Shown in pieces: positions 1-9,211 of a stretch of DNA of 25,704 bases. The stretch is taken from assembly GCA_011947345.1 (NCBI GenBank), contig JAAVTG010000305.1, forward strand, positions 1-25,704, read 5' to 3'. Every line of letters starts with the position of its first letter. Position 1 is the first letter of the stretch. The position numbers were made by a program, and so were the translations under genes. The notes beneath the pieces are model-generated. The model was given only the letters and a program-made list of their open reading frames with translations. It did not search any database and was not told the DNA's origin. The DNA comes from Phytophthora quininea (Eukaryota; Oomycota; Peronosporomycetes; Peronosporales; Peronosporaceae).

Positions 1-691
1 GTACTGCGTGGCCACCAGCAGCGCTGCACACTCGTCGCGGTGGCGTACAGCAGCAGCAACAGAAAAGCCTTGTGGTTCCCAATGCCGACGCAGTTGTTCA
101 CCCACGGGCTGCAGCAATCAACAAGCAGCCACGTCAACATCAATACTTTGCACACAGACTGTAGCAAAACGCACCAGTGATGGTCTTGCAGCACGATGCA
201 CCGCTCACACGTATGGCAGTGCATGGCTCTAGCAGCACATTCACATTCGGTCAGTACATCAAAGTAAATACTGCAGCTAAAAGCGATGGCGCTCCCCACC
301 TCGACGGCCGGTAGATCTCGCACTCGTCGCAGTAGATGAGCAGCGAGCCGTCGTCCTCGCACTCCTCGTACTGCTGCAGAGGCATCTCCTCCTCCACCTC
401 CTCCACGTCGTTCCCCTCTCCTGGCAGAATTCCCTGCAGCTTGAACGGCACCGTGCCGGGGTTGGTCGTGAGCACCGTGACGTGGCACCAGAGGATCATG
501 AGGAACAGCCCAGTGAACCACACGCCCTCGGTCATCCCCATGAGCGACAGCAGCCCCACCCACTGCGAGATGGATGACAGCACCGCGAAGAGCAGCCCGG
601 AGAGCACCACCCACGCGAAGCACGCGATCACGATGCCTGCGGGGTCCCATACGAACCATAGCGGCCGGCAGCTCCGTAGCAGCAGCGGCAT
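1..691 (-). CDS. DHHC-type palmitoyltransferase, 5' part, cut by the window edge
   Basis: Protein S-acyltransferase of the zf-DHHC family, a multi-pass membrane enzyme that attaches palmitate to cysteines of other proteins. Three exons are readable on the minus strand: 300-691, 175-228 and 1-108, with GT-AG introns of 71 and 66 bases. Exon 1 encodes two hydrophobic segments and the TTNPGTVP motif that precedes the cysteine-rich domain, then an acidic stretch and CDECEIYRPSR. Exon 2 gives HCHTCERCIVLQDHH. The cysteine codon of DHHC is split by intron 2, and exon 3 continues PWVNNCVGIGNHK. All zinc-binding cysteines and histidines expected here are present, so the domain call is firm. The start ATG at 691 lies directly before the first hydrophobic region. 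In exon 3 the plausible membrane-segment frame appears to change around 25-40, possibly a lost base. The C-terminal half lies outside the window. Confidence 0.9.
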
Positions 692-833
692 CTTGTTGGG
701 AAGGCTACAATCGTACTTAGCAGGTGACTTGATCTGACTATACGGCGTCGCATTGTCTCGCGCTGTCTACCGCGGCGCGACAACAACTAGGACGGTGAAT
801 GACGCGCTCGAGCTAGTCGCCTTGCTTTTAGTT
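692..833. promoter_or_regulatory. Divergent promoter region between DHHC and BT1 genes
   Basis: Only 142 bases separate the start codons of two head-to-head genes, so both core promoters must lie here or overlap the 5' ends. I see no clear TATA box. The call is by position only. Confidence 0.35.
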
Positions 834-2610
834 ATGCCCCGTGACGCACAGTCTTCGGGCGTGTGGCTCAAGAGCTCGTCGCTGTCCATGTCCCTGTCCC
901 CGGACGCGCTGTCCTTCTCCACGAGCCTCGACTCGCTGCCGCCGGAGCTGCGGGCCGACCCGATCGTTATGCTACACGCTGTTCCGCCCGATTCGACCGT
1001 CATGGGCGAGCGTCGCGAGTACGACTTCTACGGCCTAGAGGCGGACGGCGCGCTGCGGCCTGGCGGCCTAGTGAAGCTGCTGACGAGCAAGACCGGCGGT
1101 CTACTGCTCAACTATGTGGGCATTGGCGCCATGTACGGCGGATTCAACAGCGCGCTGCTGCCCTTCATTGGCAGCTACTTGCAGCTGAAGGACTACCAGG
1201 TGCGAGCCGCCACGACGGTGGTGAATATGGCCTGGAACTTCAAAGTGTTTGGCGGGCTATTGACCGACAGTGTCAGGGTCTTTGGTTATCGACGGAAGCC
1301 CTACTTGATTGCCGGGTGGCTGCTGTGCTTTGGCAGTTTGCTGACGCTCGGTGTCTCCGGGTGGAACGAGATGGAGGAGCGGATGCGGCGTGGAGGTACA
1401 CGCTGTTCATGGCGTTGGCGACGGTGGGGTACTTTTTGGCGAATGTGGCTGCGGATGCGGTGGTGGTGGAGATCGCGCAGCGAGAGCCGCTGCCGACCCG
1501 AGGTCACACGCAAGTGAGTATCTACGCGGCCAAGATGCTGGGCATGGTGGTGAGCGGTCTGTTTGTGACAGGCATGCTCAATGGCGAGTCCTACGGAGGC
1601 AGCTTCTCGTGGTCGCTGGGCGTCGACTATGTCATGTTGGTGCTGGCGATCTTGGCGTTGCTGCCGCTTGCAGGGTCGATCTGGCTGCTGCATGAAGAGC
1701 CAAAGTACAGCACGATCCCGCTCGTATCGGTTGACGGTGCAGTCACGTGTCCACGAGGTCGGCAACCGGAGTCGGCGCCGATCGACCCGCCGCTAGATTT
1801 TGGTGAGCGCTGTCGCGTCATGTGGCGACTCGTGCAGAGTCGCGCCATGTGGCAGCTCTTGATGTTTGAGCTGCTGGCGAACTTCTTCCTGACGATCGAT
1901 TCGAGTGCAAGTACCGCGATCGAAGCCAACTGGGTGGATGTGACGACGTGGCCCAAGGACATCGCGGTCGCAGTGTGGGGGCTCGGTTTCCTCTCCGGGC
2001 TGCTGTTGACGCAGCGCTTTTTCCTACGCGGATCATGGGGCCATCTCTTTTGTATCGCCACTGTGTGGGCTGTTGGGGTCGACGTGGTCACGGTGGCTTG
2101 CACGATCTTCGAGGTGCTGCGGAGTCGGTACTTTTGGCTGTACATGCAGGTGCTGGCTGCCCCCGCAGTGGCGCTGCGCTTCCTCGTGTTCGTGTTCCCC
2201 ATTGTGGAGCTCGCCCCGCGAGGTCTGGAAGGACGACTTACGGCTTGGTGATCACTTTTCGGAATTTGGCCATCCCAATGAGCGTGACGGCGTACAAGGC
2301 CATTGACTCGCTATTCGCGGTCTCGGATGAGGACGTGCACAAGGACTCGGACGCCACGAGGCTGCAAGTCACGTATACATTCCTCATCGCTTGGGCCATG
2401 AACTTGCTGAGTCTCGCCTTCGTTGGACTGCTCCCGCACCAAAAGCTCGAGGTGCAGCAGTTGCGGTATTACGGAGGGTACAGCTCGTCGGCAGGGTGGA
2501 TGGTGGTCGTCGTATTCTTGGGTATGCTGATCTACACGACAACGGCGAACTTGCTGTCGCTGTTCGAAAGCACCGCGTGTCTTCGCATGGCTGGAGGGTC
2601 CGGATGTTGA
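834..2610 (+). CDS. Folate-biopterin transporter (BT1) family MFS carrier, two frame breaks
   Basis: Twelve-helix-type membrane carrier of the BT1 branch of the major facilitator superfamily, whose characterised members move folates, pterins or S-adenosylmethionine; the substrate here is unknown. ATG 834 is the first in-frame methionine. About 70 residues of hydrophilic N-terminus precede the conserved core: GAMYGGFNSALLPF, then LKDYQV, NFKVFGGLLTDS and FGYRRKPYLIAGW, all typical of the family. The frame then moves by one base between about 1385 and 1402; VAADAVVVEIAQREPL and RGHTQVSIYAAKM continue in the next frame. A second one-base loss near 2228-2233 sits exactly before TTYGLVITFRNL, a conserved BT1 segment. 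The last frame ends with AGGSGC and stop TGA 2608-2610. Apart from the two shifts there is no stop in about 590 codons, so sequencing error is more likely than an old pseudogene. It is followed 161 bases later by an ABC transporter on the same strand. Confidence 0.85.
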
Positions 2611-2770
2611 AGACGATTATTCGGCAATTCTTTTGATGAGGTAATTTAACTGTTAGCGTTGTGGATGGCAAGAGGTTCGTAGTGTTGATAGCTTCCTTGC
2701 ATCGGGGACCGCCGTGGTGTCGGTCGATCTAACTTGGATCTGATCGACTAAGATTTGCATTGACCAGTCG

Positions 2771-5700
2771 ATGGTTTTGCTCGAGAGGATCGATCGGTCG
2801 GGGATGCGGCTGCTGTCGGCGTACTGCGTGGAGCTCAATGGGTCCCCCTGCAGTCCTCGCGATGCACGCAGCTGCTGGCGTCTCAAGGTTCGTGTGGGAG
2901 GTGCTTGCATTGCGTTGCAAGATCTCACATGCTGTGCTGTTCTTTAGGTTCGGTCCTGCTGCTGCTGGTGCTCTGTATGAGGAGAGTGCTGCAACTCGCT
3001 GGTCGATATAAAAGACGTCCGTGTTGCCGGGATGAACTGGGGACCTGGCTATTCGCTCTGCATTTGGTGGTGACAGGAGCTGCGGTGGTGATATCGACGA
3101 CGTTGGGGGTTCTTGTAGGACCTCTTCATTCCTCAGCGTCACTAGTGTGTGGTGCAAGTATCTCGGTGGCAACGTGGATTTTTACTTGGTGGTGTTGCAG
3201 CTCGAGTTTGTGCAGCGCAGACGAAGCTGTGTAGTTATCACGCTGCTTGTGGTGCTATCTGCCGTCGAGGAGCTGCTATTAAGGACGATTCCACCTGCAG
3301 ATGTTGACCAGACTCTTGCGCTTGTTTTGCAGTGGAGACCATTGGTATCTATTGCGGTTGCTGCAGTCACCGTGCTGCGAGCAATGCTGTACAGTCCTAC
3401 GAAGCGAGGTAGCGTCCTTGATGATGATATGAAGTCGCCAGCCAAGGAAAAAGAGGGGATGTTGAACCCGTTGGACCGTGTTGGATGGCTCTCGCAGCTC
3501 TCGTATCATTGGATCTCGCCATTTATTGCGCTGGGAAAGAAGCGCCGACTGGAGATGCACGACGTGCCAAACCTCCCTTTGAGTGACACTACATCTGTAG
3601 CCGCTGGTTTGCTTGAGCATGAGATGCAGCGTGAGTTCCGGGAGTACAAACCTTCTGAGCGATCCTTACTACGTGTGACGCGGCGATTGTATGGACCTGA
3701 CGTCCTGGTATTTGGAGTTTGGTCGACTGCAAACAAAGCAATTGGACTAGCGAGTCCGCTGCTGCTGAAGCTGTTTCTTGACTGGGCTGGGTCATCGAAT
3801 CCTTCACTCGCTGAAGGTTACTATCTCGCTGCAGCGATGGTGGGGCGCTCAATTCTGTCTGCAGTGTCTGGCACGCAATACAATCTGGCCTGGAAACGAT
3901 TTGATTTACGTGTCCGAGCTGGTTTAGTGTCTGCGATCTACGCTCGGACACTGCACTTGTCAGGAAAGGGGAGGAGGCAAGCCGGTGGACTAGGACGCAT
4001 CACGAACTTGATCTCAGTCGACGTCGGGCGCATTGTTGGGATGCCCAGCACGTTGTTTGACATGGTGCTGATCCCTGCGGAAATTGCTGTAGCCCTTGTG
4101 CTGCTCAGCAAAGCGGTGTCGATCGCCTTTGTGGCTGGTATCGCGGCGCTGGCTGTGATGCTGCCTCTACAAACCGTTCTTGGGCGCAAAATTCAACGCG
4201 TGACAGCCGACATGATGCAGTACCGAGACGAACGAGTAGGGCTCGCAGCCGAGACGCTGAAGGCGATGCGTACACTGAAGTTGCTAGGATGGGTGCTGCC
4301 TCGAGTCGAAGCGATGAATCTGCAGAGATCGCTTGAAATGGGACGACTGCAGGTGCGCAAGTACTTGGACGCCTTTTGCGTCTTCTTTTGGGCGTCGACT
4401 CCTGTTATCGTGCAAGTGTCCGTGTTTGCCACCGCCATCTTCTCCGGTCGAGATATTTCGGCTGCAGATGCCTTCACTGCCATAGCTTTGCTGGATCGAC
4501 TCATCTTCCCCATGAACTACTTCCCTGGATTATCAATGGATTCCTGGAAGCCAAGGTGTCAGCTCTTCGCATACGCAGTTTCCTGTTTGATAGAGGAGAC
4601 CAAGAAGGTGCGTCAACGGATCCAACTACATCCTCGGATCAATTGGAAGTGGAGGAATCGGTTGTGAGTATAAGCAATTGCGAGTTCGACTGGGGATCGA
4701 ATGATGACGATGGCAATGATGAAGAGGCTGGTGCCGAGACAGCACTTCTGACGGAGGACGCTCTTTCTTCTACTGCTTCGTTCAAATTGAAGATTAATCG
4801 CTTATCACTGCGTGGTGGGTCTATGTATGTGGTATGCGGTCCGGTGGGGGCTGGGAAATCGTCGCTGCTGCTTGCTTTGGTCGGTGAGATGCCCAGACGA
4901 CGAACTGCCTCTGGCTTGTTGCGCAGACGTCAGCAATCTTCAAATTGTTCTTACGCACCGCAGAGCCCGTGGATGTTTCGAGGGAGCGTCCGTGCTAATG
5001 TCACTCTGAGCAGTGGTGACGGCGACTTTGAAGAAGAACGATTTGATCGTCAACGATACGACCAAGTTTTACAAGCTTGTGAGCTCGACGTGGATCTGAA
5101 AGGATTGCGGCCACCTTATGACGTTGCTGAGAGTGGCAGTAACTTCAGTGGAGGTCAACGTGCAAGGATTAACCTCGCTCGTGCTCTTTATCAGCGAGCA
5201 GGTCTTTATTTGCTCGACGATCCACTCAGCGGATCGGACATGAACACAGCGCGGAAGGTGGTGACGAATTGTTTCAAGTCTGGGTCTAATATTTTTCCTG
5301 CAGATGCTGCGATCGTCATTGTAACGCATTCGCTCCACCTTCTGCCACTGTTTCCCAAGTCAGCACAAATTATTGTCGTAGACGATGGATGTCTTGTGGA
5401 GCAGGGAACATACGAAGAGCTCAAGACACAAGAACCAGCTAGCCGCTTAGTATCCCTCCTCGAGAGTTCGACCAAAGACCATCAGACAGAAGAGGACAAT
5501 GTCAAGTCTAACTTCGAGCAAATCGAAAGGATTGAGGCAACATCAGCGACTAAGGAAGAGAAAGAGGATGACAGTGAAAGCGACGAAGTAGCCAACAATA
5601 ATGAGGACGAATATCGCGAATCTGGGGTGGTGGGATGGCACGTGTGGAAAACCTACTCTGTAAATGTCGGTTGGGGGCTATCGATCGTCATCTTGCTGGC

Positions 5701-7518
5701 TGTAGCCGCTATGCAGATCTCTCGCAACTCGTTGGATTGGTGGATCGCTGTGTACACGAACGGCAATCATTCAATCACGCCGCGGGAGTTTGCCATGGTG
5801 CTGTTGTACATCGCTGGAGCAAATATCGCCGCGGTGTTCTTCCGTTCGTTTCTCTTCGCCTACGGTGGTTTGCGTGCAGCTCGTGCTACCTATGCTGCGT
5901 TGGTGGGAAGTTTGTTTACCGCCCCTTTGCGATTTTTCGAGCGAACGCCTACGGGTCGAGTACTCAACAGACTCAGTGGAGACACGTACGCGGTCGATGA
6001 GTCCCTCCCATTCGTTCTCAACCTCTTTCTGAAAGACGCGGCAGATGTGGTAGGCGCGCTTGCCATCCTTTTCTACGGCAATCGTCTTGTGCTGGCGTTG
6101 CTCGTGCCATTGAGTGTCTTGTACTTCCATTTGCAACGGGATTACCGCCCAAGCTCGCGGCATCTCAGGCGACTGGATGCGGCAACACAATCTCCTTTGC
6201 TGGCCATGTTTACTGACACCCTTGATGGACTGAGTGTGATCCGTGCAGCTCGTAAGCAGCTTCAGTACGCTCGAGGGTATGGAGTGCGGTTAAATCGCAG
6301 CCAACGTGTGTCTTTCCTCGGATCAACTGCCGGTGCTTGGTTTGGCTTACGACTTGACATGCTTGGCGTGTGCGTCACGTCCTTTGTTGCGATCTTTGCT
6401 GTGGCTGATTTCAATCTCACGGGCACCGTGAATCCTGGCATTCTTGGATTGACGCTGACGTACGCGCTGCCTATCGTCGGTAAGCTGAACTCGATTTTGA
6501 ACACCTTTGTGGACACGGAGCGTCAGATGATTGCCGTCGAACGAGTGAAGGAATACGCAGATCTTGAGCCCGAGGAGGCCATCATTGGAGTAGAAAGTAG
6601 TGGACAAATGGGAGAGGCGTCTTCTTCATGGCCAACGCATGGTCACATTGTAGTGAAAGCGCTCACAGTAACGTACAACGCCTCCACAAAGAATACCGAG
6701 CACCATGATGGAGATGCTGAATGGGAGTGGGTCGGACCCCGTGAAGCAGCCCCAGCCCTGAAATACGTCTCGTTCGACATTCCAGCAGGGCAGAAACTTG
6801 GCATTTGCGGGCGTACGGGTGCTGGGAAGTCGACTTTGCTGAACGCGTTGTTTCGAGCGGTTCCATGGGAGCGCAGCGGAAGTATCTTGATTGACAACGT
6901 GCCGCTAGACTCTCTCAAACTGCAAGATCTACGATCGAGGCTTACGTACATTCCGCAGGACGTCGTGTTGTTCTCGGGTACTGTGCGTTCCAACCTCGAT
7001 CCCGCTGGAATTTATGACGACAATCGACTTTGGTCCGTACTGCGTAAATGCGGCGGACTTGCCAACGCAGTTGCCAAGCTTGAACGAGGGCTAGATGCTG
7101 TTGTTGAGGGTGGTGCTGAAGAACAAGCTGCTACCTTCAGCAAGGGGCAGGCCCAACTTTTGTGCATCGCTCGAGCGCTGCTGCGGCCTTCGAAAGTGCT
7201 TTGTATTGACGAGGCTACAGCCTCCATTGATCATGAGACCGAACGTGCCATTTCTGAGGTGAGTTTAAGAGGGTTTAAGCGGAGTTTGTTGCGCTAATGT
7301 GCTTCTGTTTTATGCAGGCCATTGCGTCCGAATTCGCGACGTCTACGGTGTTGACGGTAGCTCATCGGATACAGACGATAATGCATTGTGATCGGGTTCT
7401 GTTGCTCGACAAAGGAAGGATCGCTGAAAGTGGGGATCCGAAAGAGCTGGCTCAGAATTCGCAGTCGTTGTTTTACCGCCTCGCAAACGCTTCCATTGAC
7501 GAAGCTGAGCTGCTGTAA
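2771..7518 (+). CDS. ABCC (MRP)-type ABC transporter, full length with TMD0, three frame breaks
   Basis: Plasma- or vacuolar-membrane ATP-driven exporter of the multidrug-resistance-associated (ABCC) subfamily, typically moving organic anions, glutathione conjugates or xenobiotics. Exon 1 (2771-2887) encodes the N-terminus. After an intron at 2888-2947, helices of a TMD0 follow, then the linker and TMD1 (starting near WLSQLSYHWISPFI). NBD1 has Walker A GPVGAGKSS, signature NFSGGQRARINLARALY and Walker B LYLLDDPLSG, with Asp in place of the catalytic Glu, as is normal for NBD1 of this subfamily. TMD2 begins near GVVGWHVWKTY. NBD2 has Walker A GRTGAGKST, a signature FSKGQAQLLCIARALL and Walker B VLCIDEATASID with the catalytic Glu. 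An intron at 7259-7317 precedes the last exon (7318-7518) with H-loop TVAHRIQTI. Single bases seem lost near 2840-2848, in the T run 3179-3183 and in CCC 4523-4525, each restoring conserved sequence in the next frame. A role in drug efflux or toxin tolerance is inference. Confidence 0.92.
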
Positions 7519-7720
7519 TGCCAGCGGACGGCGAAGCACAACAAAAAGCGTTGTGATGAGATGAACGTGGAGATCTGTTGAATACTGTCGGAGACTGAGG
7601 ATTCAGGGTTTATGCAGCGACGAAGGGATTGCTACTGAGGAGAACAGCATGAACGAGAGCTGTGCTTGTAATTCCGGTGGCATTACTCAAAACAGGCACC
7701 AAGACTCTAAAGTTTGACGC

Positions 7721-8078
7721 TTAGTGTCCACGAGGTGGCATATGCTCGAGATAGCTCAACCACGCATTGATGATCCTCCGGTGGGTCGGATTCTTGTCAA
7801 CGTCCAGGACCTTGTACAGGGTCTCAGTCTTGATTTTCGCTGCCCACATCGGATAGAATACGGTCTCGCGCTTATTCATCGAGTTCATCAACTTGTTGAT
7901 CAAGGCCGAGTCGTTGGCCCGCTCTTCGTCATCAACGTCCGACGTTTTGGCCTTGTGGCTTCGAAGAGAACGCTTGCCATCGGTTGAGTGAACTTGGTTG
8001 GCCGAAGCATCGCGGCATGTTCAACGTCGGTAGTCGAAGTAAGGCTGTAGCAGCCATCAGGACCAAGGACACGCGCAT
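7721..8078 (-). CDS. RXLR-dEER secreted effector, hidden by two frame breaks
   Basis: Small secreted protein of the RXLR class that oomycete pathogens deliver into plant cells to alter immunity. ATG at 8078 starts a short basic-hydrophobic signal peptide. After the first frame change (near 8035-8040) and the second (near 8011-8014), the frame carries RSLR (bases 7961-7972, about residue 37) and the dEER element DDEER (7919-7933, about residue 50). Spacing and order fit the family. A C-terminal effector domain of about 65 residues, rich in Lys and Asn with two tryptophans, ends at stop 7721-7723. It faintly resembles WY-type folds, but I cannot confirm this. Length over the breaks is about 119 residues, usual for the class. 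Both breaks have the sign of one missing base, the same sign as most breaks in neighbouring genes. The raw sequence from the ATG runs to an early stop, so a real pseudogene remains possible. It lies between the ABC transporter and the retrotransposon. Confidence 0.85.
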
Positions 8079-8270
8079 GACTTGGAACTTGGTCAGAGCT
8101 TCTCTTGATGGTTGGCAGCAAATTGCAAAATAATTGGCGAGTTGAGTTTATTAAGGCAGCACGATTGATCCTTGGATATGGCAGATCCTTGGTGAGATCG
8201 CGACCACAAACGTTATAATAATCTGACAGCGTCGTCAGTTCGAAATATGTACGATCAGCGAATACAGTAG
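8079..8270. promoter_or_regulatory. Upstream region of the RXLR gene, truncated by retrotransposon insertion
   Basis: AT-richer 192 bases between the RXLR start codon and the inserted LTR. It must hold what remains of the native promoter; no specific motif is claimed. The last four bases (8267-8270, GTAG) are one copy of the target-site duplication. Confidence 0.35.
8267..8270. repeat. Target-site duplication, left copy (GTAG)
   Basis: GTAG directly before the LTR terminus TGTGATG matches GTAG at 15663-15666 directly after the right LTR terminus TCACA. Four bases is within the usual range for LTR retrotransposon integration. Confidence 0.8.
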
Positions 8271-9211
8271 TGTGATGAACTCGTGGTTGACCTCCGTTCC
8301 TGAGGTAGCCGCGCTCAAGTGCTGTCCTGCTTTCCGACGGGTTCAGCTGCTTGGTTCAACTTACTGTAACAATAAATGGCCGACAAGGAGTCAACTTGGC
8401 TCCTTGCGCCGGTGTTGCCACCTACTTTGTATTTACTGTTTCTGTATCTTCAACTTGCTACTTCCAAGCGTCACAGCCACTGCTGTTCGGCCTGTACTGA
8501 TGCCCTCTGTCGCCGTCACTACGGCTGTCGTAAACTGTTTCTGTTTCTGCTCTCGTGTCGCTGCGATGGCCACTTGGTCGACGTCTGCTTGTCACTGCTG
8601 CTGTAGCTCCAAGCGTCAATTGCGCGGCACTTGCTCCCGTCGACGCCAGTTGTCAAGTGCTCTCGTCTGTAGTGGCCCCTAGCGCGCGACACTTGCTCCC
8701 GTCGACGCCAGTTGTCAAGTGCTCTCGTCTGTAGTGGCCCCTAGCGCGCGACACTTGCTCCCGTCGACGCCAGTTGTCAAGTGCTCTCGTCTGTAGTGGC
8801 CCCTAGCGCGCGACACTTGCTCCCGTCGACGCCAGTTGTCAAGTGGGCCGTCGATCTGCTGCCCTTGGCTCCTTCGTCGAGCGGTCGCTGCTGCTCCCAT
8901 TCAGCAACCAGCCGTGCTCCTGTCACTCTCGACCGTCCATTCGCGATCTTGGCGGCCAGTTCCTCGCCATCCGCCGCCAGATCCAACACTGCTGCGGGCT
9001 CGCGGCTTTTCGCCGGCCGGATCCTGTTGCGAGCAGCCAGCTCGTCCCAGTGCCCGTCGCAGCCGTCCGTTGTCGTCGATCTGTCGACCGAAGCCCCGCG
9101 ACCCGCCGTCCTGCCTTCACCACCCATTCCACGGCGTACCGATCCGCTCGATCTTCGGTGCCACCGGTCTCGATTCGCGTCACGGCCGTTGTTATCGTAC
9201 ACTTTGTCACA
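8271..9211 (-). repeat. 3' LTR of the retrotransposon (941 bp)
   Basis: Direct repeat of 14784-15662, running from TGTGATGAAC to CTTTGTCACA on the plus strand. It is 62 bp longer than the other LTR because it holds one more tandem unit (8628-8845). The integrase frame ends inside its first bases: the stop TGA at 9207-9209 is formed by the LTR terminus TGTGA on the minus strand. Apparent long open frames on both strands across this LTR are repeats without recognisable coding content. Confidence 0.95.
8628..8845. repeat. 62-bp tandem repeat in the 3' LTR, three and a half copies
   Basis: Units begin at 8628, 8690, 8752 and 8814 (last one 32 bases). Each starts with a dyad: CACTTG, then the palindrome GTCGAC, then CAAGTG, within 32 bases. 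The truncated last unit stops exactly after this dyad. Confidence 0.93.

Noticed and set aside
2596..2636. Alternative longer C-terminus of the BT1 carrier by a frame change in GGG
   Set aside because: The unshifted end AGGSGC fits what I remember of the family terminus, so the first stop was kept.
3004..3014. TATAAAA as a promoter
   Set aside because: It lies within coding sequence of the ABC transporter TMD0, far from any start codon in the right position.
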